The notes under the pieces were generated by a model, which was not told the origin of the DNA, did no database searches, and saw only the letters and a list, made by a program, of their open reading frames with translations. From assembly GCA_021442155.1 (NCBI GenBank), contig CM038225.1, positions 85,076,925 through 85,140,924 of the forward strand: a stretch of 64,000 bases of DNA, written 5' to 3'. Positions 45,200-58,327 of this stretch are shown piece after piece; position 1 is the stretch's first letter; each line of letters begins with the position of its first letter. The position numbers and the translations under genes were made by a program. This stretch comes from Cymbidium sinense (taxonomy: Eukaryota; Streptophyta; Magnoliopsida; Asparagales; Orchidaceae).

Positions 45200-47760
45200 A
45201 TGATAAAGAACCAAAATATATTTTCATTAAACAATGTTCATTTTAATATTGATATATTAAATATTAAATATCACTTTGCACTGTTAGTGCATGTAGCATG
45301 ATTGTGACCAATATTCTTGCAAATGTTATATATTCTATTAGACATAGTTCTATCCTCATCCATTGAATTTTTAATTCTAGTAGTCTTTGACCTTCTAGAT
45401 CTTCTTCTAAAAGTAGGAGGCAATAGAGCAATAATATCTTGGTCGTTATCATATAGTGGCCAAAAAATTTTTTAGGTATCATGTGAAATAGGGCATCATA
45501 TGTCTGCTTGTAAAAAATCTAATCTAAAGTATCTTGATACAGAAGATATTTTGTCTAAACGCGTCTTGCTCCTAAGGTGGCAATGAACACATGGGGTATG
45601 ATATATTTATGATTTATTACAAGTGCATGTGTGCCTTGGCTGAGATTATGTCGACTAAAAAACCCGCAAGACATATCGAATACTTGATTCACATAATTAG
45701 TAATACAAGTGGGTTCAGGATATTGATGGGCTTCATGCTCAATCCTTTGTAATGTTGTTCTTGTACGTGGTACAAATGGTGTATCTTGCATTGATAGCCA
45801 TTGTGTACAATCATTAGATCACTTCAAAATAAGGTAACTTGATTATAATAAATGGCACAAATTAATCCTTGAATCAATAATCCATGGTTTCAAAATCTCA
45901 TTAAAACATTGATGTATTAGTTGTTATGATACCATACTTATATTGCTATCTGTAATGACCATTTAGCAATGTCATGCTCTATAAGCCAATCAAAAGCCTC
46001 ATGCTTAAAATTTTTTATATCTGTCATATGTCGGTTGAAAATATGTGCATCATTGGCACTACCTGCCCAATATATTTTTATCATAAATGGTATCATCATT
46101 AGTTACAATAAGCCTTCTTAATACCTTCATAAAGTTTTCCCTTAAATCGTAGACAATATCCGAGCCCATGGAAACATTTCACTACACCCACGAATTAGTC
46201 CAAAGTGTTGTCATAAATTATGCATTGATCTTGACGAGTGTGAACTAGTTCCACCAAGTTCTGAAGTAATTGTAAAAGCTATAACCATTACTCATTATTT
46301 TCACACTCAGCTATAGTATAGCAAATGCTAGAGAAAAGAGGTGACCACTTCCATCAAAACCAATAACAACTATTAAAGTGCTTCTGTATTTTCCAAGAAG
46401 AGATGTGCATGCTAAGTATCGACAAAATCTCTAGCGCTTGGGCCAAAACCCCAAAACACTCTTAAAATGACTATTATTACTAGCTTGTACTCTATATATA
46501 GTTCAGGTATAATATTTTTACGCTTTACATAAAGCGAAATATTTATCGATAAGATTCCTCATAACTCTCAAAAATAGATTTGATTGTTTTTCTACATGCA
46601 TCCCATGCTTTAATATAAGTAATTTGAATATTGAACTTTGATTCCATTTGTGCAATAATTTCTCTCAATTTAGGTCCAATTGTTGTCGGATCACTCCACC
46701 AATAAATGACATATAACTTGGAAGTAAAGTTCTGATGACCTTCATATTTTATTGGATGTGTGCATGTGTTGAGCCCCATAATTGAAGATACTTTCCATGC
46801 TCCACCGAAGCGTTGGATGCAAGAAGCATGTAAATGCCATTGACATGATCATGATGGGTGATTATGATATACACACTCAATAGTGATTCTTTTTTTTATT
46901 TGACATGATTTTTTGATATTCTACATTATTTAAGATAGACCATCCATTTAATGCACACTGTAGTTGATCCTTTCTTCTAAAAGTCATCCCTTCTAGTAGT
47001 TGGTCCATTATTACATCTTCATCATATATGGTAGTGTGGGTTGGTGGGTTGTCACATGTGTCAACTACATCCCACTCTTTTGTGCTAAGAGTTGTACGTA
47101 CAAACTGATTGTGTGCAATCATTGAGTTAATTCCATTTGTATTTGATAATGCATGTTGGTGTTTTAAATTATGCCCATGAAAAACTATGTCAAAATTAGT
47201 CTCCCTCCCATTCAGATTGTCATCATCCCCTGGCTCACTTGAATCTTGGCTTGTGTCGCTATCCATTGTTTCATATGCTTCTTCAGCAGCTAGTAATTGT
47301 ACTTTCAAGTAAAGGTCGCTGCACTATAGGGTCCACATTTCTACTAAGGTATGGTAGGAATGAGTGTGATATGTCAAAAGAATGACGAGCACTATAATCC
47401 ATCATTGAGGGATGAGGTCTACTAGAGCCACCAACATCATACATATCAATCAAAAATAAGGCAATTGTAGATTGGGAAGGATTAAACTAAGCTAGATATA
47501 ATAAAGTTTTAATGAAGATGAAAAATAGATTTAACATAATCATAATTTAATTACCTGTGAATTTGGGGTGATTGCACCATAACATCTATAAGATTTTGAG
47601 AAGGACTAGCTTCATTACCATCATTTGATGGAAGGGCTTCAACTTTAACATAGACAACAACTGTGTTTAATGACTTCTAATAATATGAATTCACATACTT
47701 CATCATTATCAACATGCAGAAAAATCACCACTAATAGGAAGTCGATAAACTAAATTGATT
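45200..47760 (-). pseudogene. MULE 3 transposase (MuDRA-like)
   Basis: Head: CEFILLEVIKHS near 47,660-47,700 and 46,877-47,308 (AEEAYETMDSDTSQDSSEPG, then DQLLEGMTFRRKDQLQCALN). DNA-binding part 46,543-46,779: LREIIAQMESKFNIQITYIK, AWDACRKTIKSIFESYEESY. The core at 46,100-46,500 is very degenerate (FWGFGP, then LLVLMEVVTSFL); neither catalytic Asp can be placed with confidence. C-terminal half: AFDWLIEHDIA near 45,975-46,005, VNQVFDMSCGF and INHKYIIPHVFIATLGA (SWIM-like, zinc ligands mutated) in 45,555-45,791, then RIKNSMDEDRTMSNRIYNIC, GHNHATC in 45,280-45,380, a zinc knuckle. The PMD gene follows after about 400 bases. Confidence 0.75.
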
Positions 47761-47769
47761 ATATGGGTT

Positions 47770-50700
47770 GAACTATTATGATGCAACAAACATAAAATGT
47801 GAAAGCTTTAATAATTGAAACCTGAATTGCATGATTACATCCACCAATATAAGTCGGGTGAAATCATCCACAACTTGCTCTCCATTATAGCATAACATCA
47901 AATGTGACATTTAACTACTCATATTGCACATTAACCCTGTGCTTAAAGGCATGTAAGATGTGATCATAATATGCTATATCAAATCGTCCTCTCAGAATAT
48001 CTTATATTAAATTATACTCTTAAAATAATAAATACTTTCATAACTATTAAATGTACAAATATCATTTGAAATTGTATTAAAAAATATCACACCTCTGATA
48101 AACTTTCTACATATAAGGCATCCTAATTTATGCTCTTACATGAGAAACATATATTAAATCATAAATTATTCATATTTTATTCCATATTTTTGTGTTTAAT
48201 TTAGATAAAGTCATTTATTTTTATATAATTAGCACTATGTATCACAATTAAATTTTTGTTTTATGCTTAGTCAAATCAAGTTCGGATTAAATGATATAAA
48301 TAGTTTTCCCGCTACTCCAATTAAGAAGTTTCATCATAGATACGATTAACTAAGCCTAATGACTTGCTTGATTAATAATATTTTATCACTAATTATTATA
48401 ATTAATTATTTTAACTTTTATATTAAATTAGTCACAACTGATTAGATTAATTACACAATAGAACCATAAATTAATAAATTATTAGCCTAGTTAACTTCTA
48501 ACTACTCTAAAAGTGAAATAATGATAATATTATATGCAATTTATTTATAATTTCATTTAATAAATTGTTATTTTATATGTGATTTATTTAATTTTACTTA
48601 TTTTATCTTTAATAAAAAAAATTCTGGAAAACTACATCATTTTCAAAATAACATACTTTGTATACAATTATAAAAATAATATTAAGTAGTTAATCTATAA
48701 TATTAGATTATTTTTATATGAAATCTCCATTCAAAACTCTCTTCTCTCACTTCAATTATGGACTAACTCGAATATATCAAATTTCAAATAAGAAATTATA
48801 ATTTTTCTCACAACCTGATTAAATAATGTTAATTTTGTTCTATCTTTATAAAAATAAAAAAATATTAGCAGATTACATTTATATCTTTAAAATCATAATT
48901 ATTAAAACTAGCTCAAAATAAAAAAAAATTTTAAACTAAGGTAATGATCAAATGTAACATCTATAATTGAAATTGTATTATCATTTTGTATTAAGAAAAT
49001 AGTAGTTTTGCCTAAGAAAAATTTGCATTATCTTTTTTAAAATTGTAAGTGTATTCCTATAATGAAAAAAAAAATTATCTTATTGCTAGTAATGCATTAT
49101 TCTTATTCCTAAATTTCATTCTAATTACTTCTCTTATAACACACTCAACTAAATAGTTATAAAATTGAACTAAATATTCAAAATAACTTGAAAGATGAAT
49201 TAATAGATAAAATTACATTTATTTAGAAACTTTAAATTTAAAAAATAAATTACATAGAGTTTCGTTTAAAGTGAATGAAATAATAATTGGAGTAAATCAA
49301 ATTAAATAAAAATGTCTTAAATTTTAAAAATAAAAACTAAAAAAATGGTAATTGAGTTATAAAAAAGATGAAATATACTATTTTAAAAAAAAAAATGAAT
49401 CAAAATATCACATTAATTAGTACAAGTTTTAAAAGTTCTAGTACCTATTTAGTGAGTTAATTAAATAATACATATTAGTAAATAATTTGTATATTTTTGA
49501 GTGATTAGTCACCCAACTAATTCAACAGAAAGAATATCATAATATTATGTTTCTAATAAAAATCATTCGTTAATTTAAAAGTAATAATATATATAATAAA
49601 GTTATACTACACTAATATCTTTTCATAATAAAATTTATATATTTTAACTTATAAAATTAATTATTAATTTGATAAACATCTAAAGAAGTTCATTTAATTT
49701 TGGCTCATTCATGAGATTACTTTATTAATTTATTTAAGCTCATTCAATTAGTTTGGCGAGCAAAGTAAGCGGATTAAGAAGCATTTTGATTTTATTATTA
49801 TATGAAAATTATGTATATTATTATATATTATAGTTTTTGGAGTATTTCTAAAAAAAATGACTCTTAAAATTTAAATATTAAATTATGAAAGTTTAATTTT
49901 TTTTATATTAGAAAAAAATATAATATTATTATATTATGAATTGATAATTTTATTTAAAAATATTTAAATAATTATTTTTTTAGTTATCATGATCAACCAC
50001 CACTCATTTGGAGAGGTAATTATATATTATGTAACCATCTCTATAATGACATGTTTGAATTGCCCTCACTGAGCTTCTTCGCCCTCACTAAGGCTTGAAG
50101 TTGAATTATAAGATAACGCTTCAAGCTTGAGCTCATGGGTGAAGAGGTGGAAACATTGATTGGTGGACGAGTAAGACTTGGGTAGCATGAACTCAAGAAT
50201 AATTTTTTTATATTTGAGAAAATGAGATGGGGGTCAATGGGATGAATTAGCAGCTAAAAATTCTTGGAATTGTGAGAAGGAAATCTCTAGCTTCATTACG
50301 CTATTTATAGGATTTTTTTAAAAATAATTTTTAGGTATGTAACAGCATGAAAATTCATGATTAGGTTACTTCTGCCAAGTTTTGTTATGCTTTTAAAAGT
50401 TGTAAAATATCTAATGAGAAAATATACCACAGGAAGCATTTTTTGTTTTCAAAAGTGAAAACTTCTAGTTCATGCTAGAACATCAAGTCTCTTTTCATTA
50501 CTTTCGTAGGAGATATTTATAGAATTTTATAAAAATATAAACTTCAAATCAAGGGAGGATGGAGTTAAGCGTGGGCTAGCCAAACATGTGGTTATGGAGG
50601 TTGGTTATAAAGTATAAGGATCTGTTTGGGATAATTGTAGTTTTGAAAAAAGTTGTAAAACTACTGTAGAAAATAATTTTTTGAAAAAATTTTTATATGT

Positions 50701-51380
50701 ATTACAAATATATATATTTTTAAATTTTAAAAGTAACTTTCTCGTAGTTACCACACTCTAACAGCTTTGGTTCTCAAAATAATTTTTTTACTATAAAACT
50801 TTCTAAAAACAACAAAAGTTGGTAGTCAAGCACTATTTTCTTTCTGAAAAAACAAAATAACCAAAAATCATCCAAACACACCCTAAGTCCCCCTACAAAT
50901 GAGAGGTGGCTGGTTATGATGAGATAAAATTTGATCATTTGAATAATTATAAGTCAAATAATCAATTCATAAGAAACTAAGTACAATTCCATCCAATTTT
51001 AACAAATAATACTTCCAAAATTTTAATATTCACATAATACTTCCAATTTTAACAATGGGAGATTATCTCCTTATTAGCAAAAGTGAATCATCCATTTCTA
51101 TAGGCCAAAATTTGGTGATCCGACTTGATTTTGTAGGCTATCATTTACAAAATGATCAATGAAAGTACAATGGACCTATATATTTGGATCATAATAAAAT
51201 GCATTTTTTTTATAAAGCATCAAGACTTAGGGATTTGGCTATGGTTTGAGGTAGTTACCTTGTCAGAGCTAATGTTTGGCGATTTTAATGATTTGAAAAG
51301 GTTTCTTGAGGTGAGAAAAAGCTTTGGGATGAGTTTTCTCTCTTTCCTCCTCACAGATTGCTCTAAAGACCAAGCACTAC
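47770..51380. other. AT-rich spacer without recognisable genes
   Basis: About 3.6 kb of very AT-rich DNA. A few short features: a hairpin GCTTGAAG..CTTCAAGC at 50,093-50,126 and a repeated CCCTCACT word at 50,073 and 50,091. 51,000-51,380 may already belong to the degenerate LTR to the right. No domain, RNA gene or element border was found. Confidence 0.5.
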
Positions 51381-52944
51381 TATGAGTTCACTAGACTTTT
51401 GGTGTTTCTTAGTGAATTCAAGGTCAGAAAATGGGGAAGGAGTTTTGTTTTGGTTGCTTGAGTGTTGAGGAAGATGTAGAAAGTAAGAAACGTGGGAGTG
51501 GATACTTGAGGCTGAAGTTTTGTATTTGGTCAAGCCCCTCCACCATTGGAGGATCTCGAAGTTGGCCAGCCATGGGGAATTGAGACTTGTTGATTTCGAT
51601 GGTTAATTGATTGGGAAATTTTTTTAGGTCAACCATGGTGGGACTATCATTGTAACTGGCATATGGAGGAGACTTCAAAATCAAATTTGGTTTTTTTTTT
51701 CTTATGTTTGACCACCATCTTCATCACCTAAATAACATGTTAATGAAAGTTTAGGTGAACCATGGATTCACATGACTTGGGTTTATTTTGGGTCAATCAA
51801 ACTCAAGATTTGGTTGGATTAATGTTAGGCTCAAATAATGTTTAATTGATCATTTAAATCATTTAGGATTAATTAATTTGTATTAAGTTTGATTTAAGCC
51901 TAGGTTGACTCAATTTGACCTAAATATGTTAAATTGGATCAAATAACCTAATTTGACATTTTGGGCTTTCATTGAGCTTCAATCATGTTTGATAAGTTAT
52001 TTGGAGTGATTATAATTTATTGGTCACAATTAGTTTGGGCTAATTTTGGATTTAACCAAATGTGACCTAATTTGGTTAGTTTTGGATCACTTGAGTCCAT
52101 GGGCCAAGTAGATCAAATTGGACCCAAGAAAAGTTTGGATTTATTTCAATTTTCTATTTAAAGTGATATGTAATGTTCAATTTAGTTTAATTTCAATTTA
52201 ATTAGATTTTGGCTCAGTAGGATTCATTTGGGTCATCTTAGATCAAATTACCCAATTGGCCAAATTATACTTTAATTGGGCTTAAATTGATTTTTGTTAG
52301 TTGATGTGATGATTTAAGCATTAAAGAAAGTTAATTTGATTAGGTTTTGATTAAATTTTATTTGGATTTACTAGAGCCCAAAGGGTCATTTGGGCTAAAT
52401 GATTCAATTAGTCAAATAGAACTCCAATTGGATTTCAATTTGAATTTGATTAAGCTTGAATAATAATAATAAATCTAAGTTCTTAAATATGTTTAATTTT
52501 ATTTAATTTTTATTTGGTTTAAATTTTTGTTCAATATAACCTAAATGGATTAATTTGGGTTAAACAATCCAAATAACCTAGTTAGAAGTCAATCAGCCTT
52601 AGTTTTTTCTGAGTTTTATTTAATTTTGCTTGATTTAGGGGTGCTTCATCTAAGTTGCTTGGAATATGTTAAGTCTTAATGGTGCCTAGTAGTATATTTT
52701 AGGTTTAATCATAAGGTTTTGATTTTAGTTTAGTTTTAGTTTAGAATTTAACTTTGAATATTATTTCACTTGATTATGATTCCAATTTTAATTTTATTTG
52801 TTTTGATTTGGGTCCTGAGTTTGGTGTCTACTTAATCACTAGGATAGTATTCTAAAGGTCTAGGTGAGGAAGTGCCTAGTCTATAATTAAAGCCTAAACA
52901 TTAGGAAAATGATGGTGTTAACCTCATTAAAAATGAGGTCAATA
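51380..52944 (-). repeat. Degenerate LTR of the copy A family, minus orientation
   Basis: Read on the minus strand from 52,944, the sequence starts ATTGACCTCATTTTTAATG, close to the LTR start at 10,198 (TGTTGACCTCATTTTTAG) with TG changed to TA. It is followed by a stretch built from words such as CCCAAATCAAAACAAAT and AACCCAAATGACC, as in the LTR at 57,356, and then by less AT-rich sequence (51,430-51,690) with no recognised product. The left limit is uncertain and may extend to about 51,000. Confidence 0.55.
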
Positions 52945-54548
52945 GAAAGTTGGCAAACTTATGCTTTGATCATCATCGAGGTGAATAATGTTGACCTCAT
53001 TTTTGGATGAGTTTGACATCATCAGTCTACCTCTAATCATATATTAGAAGCTTTCTAATTAAACACTTAGAACACTTTACATAGTGACCATGTGTGTGAC
53101 CAAATCAAACAAAATTCTCAAATTAAAATTAAACTTAAAGTCAAACACCTTAGGTGATAACCTAGATTAGGCTAATGGGCCTTACTTGGACCCAACTTAG
53201 CCCGTAGGTTATAAGAGTGATCACTTTTGATTTAGTCAAATTAAACCTAAAACTAAATGGAATATATTTGAACTAAAATTTAAGTTCAATTGACCCTTAT
53301 ATGAGTTAATTGGGTTGATTAACCCAATTAGCCAGTTTAAGCCCAATTTGACTTAAGTCTAAATGAAATAAGAAATTAATCAAATAAAATCAAATAAAAA
53401 ACACAAAATCAATGCATAAACACTAAGGGACCTAACAAAATAAATCTAAATGAGGTTCAAAGTGGTCAACAAAACTATTTGATCTAGAGTTGACTAATAT
53501 GGGCTCCACCAAATCAAAAGACAATAAATCATAATTTGGTCAAATTGAGCCATCTCAAAGACTTATAATTATCAAATAAACTTATTTAAACATAACTCTA
53601 AATAAATCCGAATCCAATGACAAATGGGTTAATTAGCTCACTTGACCAAAGTAGACCAAAATAGATTTTATTGAACCTAAACTCAAATTAAACTGCAATT
53701 AAGCCAAATTGAATATTATAAATCATTTCAAATTTATAATGAAACAAAACTTGACATTAGCTTAAGTTTAATTTGATCAATTTGATCATTTAACCTAACT
53801 CAACCCAATTTGACCCATTAAGCCTAAACAAGTCAACATAGGTCAAATTCAAAATTAAACTCAGATTAATTCAAATTAATCAATCAAAATCATTTCAAAT
53901 ACTTCATCAAACATAATTAAAGCTTGAATAAATCCCAAGATGATTAATTGAGCCAGTTAACTTAATTTGACTCATTTTGGTCAAAGTGAGTCAAATTGAG
54001 TTTAAATCAAATTAAATTCAAACTAAATCAATTTAATTGATCTTAAAGACTTTGAATGATCAAATTAAGCCAAATTAAAATGTCACTTCAACTCAAACAT
54101 ACCAATGGGAATTAATTGAATTGATTTAAACTAACTTGGGTCAAATTGGGTTAACCCAAGGTTTTTCCCAAAGTAACCTAAATGAAGCCTTGCCAACCCA
54201 TGAATCTCCCAAAGATTGGTTGTTTTTTATATTAGTTCAGTCCAATTGGTGTGTGATGGAGCCAAACATAAAAAAAAGAGAAGAAAAGGGAGATGAACTT
54301 GAAAGTCAAAGAAGATTCAATGTAAATCATCATCATATGCCTATGGCCATCAAAGAGGACATTTAGTCCTCTTATCTCCTCATCCTGACATGAAATATGA
54401 TTGCATCATACTCAAGTCAATCCAAGCAACCACCTCATTTTTCAATGGGATTATTTTAAAATACATTTAATGATAATTAGTTGGGAAAAAAATATAATTA
54501 TGAAAATACAATTCAATCAAACTACCACCTTTTTTTTATGTGGTTTTA

Positions 54549-54584
54549 GAGAGAAGAGAGAGAGAGAAAAAGAGAGAGAGGGAG
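54549..54584. repeat. (GA)n block in the left foldback arm
   Basis: GAGAGAAGAGAGAGAGAGAA followed by AAGAGAGAGAGGGAG. Its inverse (CT)n partner lies at 55,915-55,940, so the pair belongs to the inverted arms. Confidence 0.8.
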
Positions 54585-55535
54585 ATTTATTTTTATTAAT
54601 TTTTTTTAAAATATAATTATTTAAAGTAATAATTTAAAAATATTTTTATAAAATATTTAATAATTTATTTATATATTTAGTTATTAATTTTTTATTATAT
54701 ATATAATTAAAAATAATTTTAAAAATGAAATTATATATATATATTTATAAATTTATTTAATATTTTTTATTAATTAATATAATTATGTATAATATATATT
54801 TTTTATTAATTTTTTGTTAATATATATTATAAAATTTTTTTAAAATATATAAATAAAAAAAGAAAGAAAAGAATAAAATTATATAAATATTTTTATAAAT
54901 ATATAAATAAAGTAATTTTTTATATATATATATTTTATAAATTTATTTAAATTTATATATTTAAATTATATAAATATTTTTTAAGTTATATATAATTTAA
55001 AAATATTTAAAATATATAAATAAATAAAAGTTATATATATATAAAATATATAAAAAAAAATATATATAATAAATATATTTAAATATATATAAAATAAAAA
55101 ATATATATAAAACTAGTTATTTATTTATTTAAAAAATCATTTATTTCTTTAAATATAGATTGGTTAAATAAAATGATTGTAATTATATAAAATATTTGGT
55201 TTTTATTTTATAAAATTTTTAGTTTTTTTTTTATTAAAATAATATTAATATTAATATAATAGTATTTATATTTGTTCATTTTCTTTTGTTTTTGTTTGTT
55301 TTTTTTTATGTTTTTTGATTTTTATATTTTTTTGTTATTAGTTATTAGATTTATATTAATATTATGTTAATATTATTAATAGTATATATATAAGTATATA
55401 TATATTTATTTATTTATTTATTTATATAATTAAAAGTCATAAAAATTATTTTAAATTATTTATATAACTTAAAAATATTTATATAATTTAAGCTTATAAA
55501 ATAACTAAATAAATTTATAAATAAATTAATAATAT

Positions 55536-55536
<1 letters not shown>

Positions 55537-55569
<33 letters not shown>

Positions 55570-55595
55570 TAATATATATATATATATATATATAA
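55537..55595. repeat. (TA)n microsatellite
   Basis: Two TA runs separated by TCTTAA, inside the right half of the foldback element. The left arm has shorter TA runs at the matching place, so the run probably expanded after insertion. Confidence 0.85.
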
Positions 55596-55914
55596 TTCAT
55601 TTATATAGTTTTAAAATAATTTATATAATTTATTCTTTGCTTTTATTTATTTATTTATATATTTTAAAAATTTTATATTATATATTAACAAAATTAATAA
55701 AAAAATATATTATACATAATTATATTAATTAATAAAAATATTAAATAAATTTATAAATTTATATATATAATTAAAAATAAAATTATATATATTAAATAAA
55801 AAAATTAATAACTAAATATATAAATATTTAGTTATTAAATATTTATAAAAAAATATTTTTAAATTATATACTTTAAATAATTATATTATTTAAAAAAATT
55901 AATAAAAATAAAAT

Positions 55915-55940
55915 CTCCTCTCTCTCTCTTTCTCTCTCTT
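55915..55940. repeat. (CT)n block in the right foldback arm
   Basis: TCTCCTCTCTCTCTCTTTCT followed by CTCTCTT, the inverted partner of the GA block at 54,549-54,584. Confidence 0.8.
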
Positions 55941-56036
55941 AAAATTAAAATCAAATCTCAATTTCACTCCATTTTTAATTATATTTTTTAATCCATTTAA
56001 TTATCATTAGCACTAAACCTATTTTTAAAATAATCC

Positions 56037-57355
56037 TTTTCAATCACAATTGATGATTTTTGGCCACTATTAAAAGGAAGAAAGAAACTTGATATTCTTT
56101 TCAAAACATCTCCCCAATTATGAAGACTAACCAAACCTTTCCAATTTCTTTCATTCACTAAAGCACAAAAATGACCGAACCTTGGCAAACCCTGGTGGCA
56201 ATTGGTATTAAGACGATCTGAGAGAAGGCAAGGGAGAAAAATCATGTGAAAGCTTCATCCTGAAGCAAGGATCAATTTCAACACCAAAAATCCATTAAAT
56301 AAGAGCTTCAGCAAGGTATTTCTTTGAGCTCTTAGACAAGATCTATACTTTAATGTTTGGTAATAAAAAGATAATTGAAAAATTTAAATTTATTTTAATC
56401 ATCCAAACTCCATTGCTAAAGATAATGCTTTCTTGCGTGTTTTATAAAAAAACCAGGTTGTTGGGGGCGTAATAGTGGTGACACTCTCGTCCACCCCATC
56501 TTTATTCGTCAATGGAGGAGAACATGATGATCTGGTCATCCATACCATTTAATGGGAGTAGACGACTAAGATTAGATCTATCACATACTGATTTAAATCT
56601 ATTGAGTAATTAGATTTTAATTTGGATCGTCCTATCTAATGATCAGATGGTCTCGATTAACCTATTTCTCACATAATCTGCATCAACACATGCATGGACA
56701 AATAGCCTCTCGACACACATAAAGTGATGCTCTGTCAAGACTGAATCAGCGTTGATTGGTTTAAATAGGAAAATAGAGAGATTTTTGATTTAAAAATTTT
56801 AACTCAAAATAATCTCTAGACTAAGAGTTATAAAATTTTGAAGTCCCAAGATTATTTAAATCAAATAAAAAAATAAATTATTAAAATTATTACATTTCAC
56901 AAAGTCAATTTAAAACACTTCTAATAACATCAAAGAACTTAAGAAAAATTCTTTAGCCCTTTGAAGTTAAAGAATCTTGAAAATCACATATTTATGGTTA
57001 ATAAATAGTTAAAAAAATTCAAATTAATTAAAACCTTAGGGTTGAAATAGAAATTTCATAATAAATAGATTAATAGGCAAAAATCATAATAAAGCATTTT
57101 TTGAAATTAACATTCAAGTAAGAGTCTACTAAAATTAAAACCATCAAAACTCAATTAATACCTTAAGGTAATAAAGTATTTTTTTTAAATGAACACTTTA
57201 TCATTAATTAGAAATAGTAATGGTAACACTTATTTTGTATATTTTGATATTGGCAATCAAATTTTTGATATTGATAATGCTAGATTTTTTTAATGAACTA
57301 AAGATTCTTATTCCTAGTTATTTGAATATTAGGTCTAATAGTAGTAATTACTACT
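56037..57355. other. Non-coding stretch between foldback element and next LTR
   Basis: No gene is supported. The 82-codon minus frame at 55,997-56,245 overlaps the foldback end and has no recognised domain. 56,455-56,760 is less AT-rich (GTGGTGACACTCTCGTCCAC); 56,770-57,350 is AT-rich. It is best explained as the remainder of the LTR that begins at 52,989. Confidence 0.4.
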
Positions 57356-58140
57356 TGTTGACCTCACTTTTGGAGTGAGTTCTCAATCTCTCATCTTAGA
57401 CTTAAGAGTTTTCTAGACACTAAGACTCCCTTAGTCATAATACACTTCTAGCACTTAGGTGAACACTTAACCTAAGCCTAGAGACTTAGAAGGGCTAATC
57501 ATAGGATTAGGCTATGCCTTAAGACTTAGGGAGATCGACCTACCCTATAGCCTGAAACCAATCCATGTTCACCTCCTTAAGCTATAACCAAACATCAAAT
57601 TCAATTCAATTCAAATACCAAATCCAAATTCGAATCCAAATTCTAAGCCAAATGATTGGAACTCATGATCAAATCCAAACTTGAAATCTCTCCTAAGTCC
57701 TTTGAATCAATTTCATGATCTTAGCCAAAATCCCATCCAGATTAATCCAAAATCAATTGATTTTAGCATAATCAATTTATATCATCAATCATCTTCCTAA
57801 ATATAAATCAAATCTACATTCAAATGATCAAAACTAAAATAAACTAAATCAAATTAAATCAAATCCAAATATAAGCCCTATGACCTACTTTCATGAGCTT
57901 AACCAAAATTTCCTTCAAGCCACTTCAAACTCAATTTGTTTTCTCATAAATCAATTATTCCTTTAATTATCTTCCGAAATATAAATCAAATCTACAATCA
58001 AATGGCCACATCCAAATTAAATCCAATTCTAAACCCTTTAAATCAACTCTAGGAACTTAAAACTTCCATTCAATAAAAAAATTGATTTTCTCATGAGTCA
58101 ATCATATCTTCAATCACCATTCCAAATATAAATTAAACCT

Positions 58141-58327
58141 ATAATTATCAAGCCAAATCAAAATCAACCCAAGTCAAACCCAACCTAGCCCTTTTGACTT
58201 GAGATTTTCAAATGAACCAAAATCCATTTGAACCCAAAACATTACAATTGAGTTTATATATCAATCATAAATCCATGTATAAACTCAACTAAATCAAACT
58301 CAACCCAAAATCAATTTAACTAAACCC
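58141..58327 (+). repeat. Direct repeat inside the LTR, first copy
   Basis: This 187-base stretch starting ATAATTATCAAGCC and ending AACTAAACCC recurs at 59,556-59,740 with only a handful of differences. The spacing is about 1.4 kb. It shows a local duplication inside this LTR. Confidence 0.85.

Larger units (their letters stand above)
54447..56036. mobile_element. AT-rich foldback element, about 1.59 kb, with 8-bp target duplication
   Basis: The two halves are inverted copies of each other. Left end GGGATTATTTTAAAATA, right end (complement) GGATTATTTTAAAAATAGG. The arms match through GATAATTA, the GAGAGAGAGGGAGATTT block (54,565-54,588 vs 55,914-55,940), TATTTTTATTAATTTTTTT, AATTATTTAAAGTA, TTTAGTTATTAATTTTTTAT, ATTAATATAATTATGTATAA and on to about 54,900/55,610. 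The centre near 55,240 is AT-only and diverged. Flanking TTTTCAAT occurs at 54,439-54,446 and 56,037-56,044. Long inverted arms with an 8-9-bp duplication fit a non-autonomous DNA transposon (hAT- or Mutator-type foldback). No coding capacity. Confidence 0.75.
52989..57355 (+). repeat. Degenerate LTR of the copy A family, plus orientation, interrupted by the foldback element
   Basis: The start is TGTTGACCTCATTTTTGG at 52,989. A long A/C-rich region of CAAATTGAGCC, GGTCAAATTG and AACCCAATT words follows, the same character as 57,590-59,260. The foldback element interrupts at 54,447-56,036. The part after it (56,037-57,355) has ATCAACACATGCATGG near 56,681, comparable to AGCACATGCATCCC near 11,257 in the copy A LTR, so it is probably the same LTR continued. 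The border with the next LTR at 57,356 is sharp. Confidence 0.5.
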
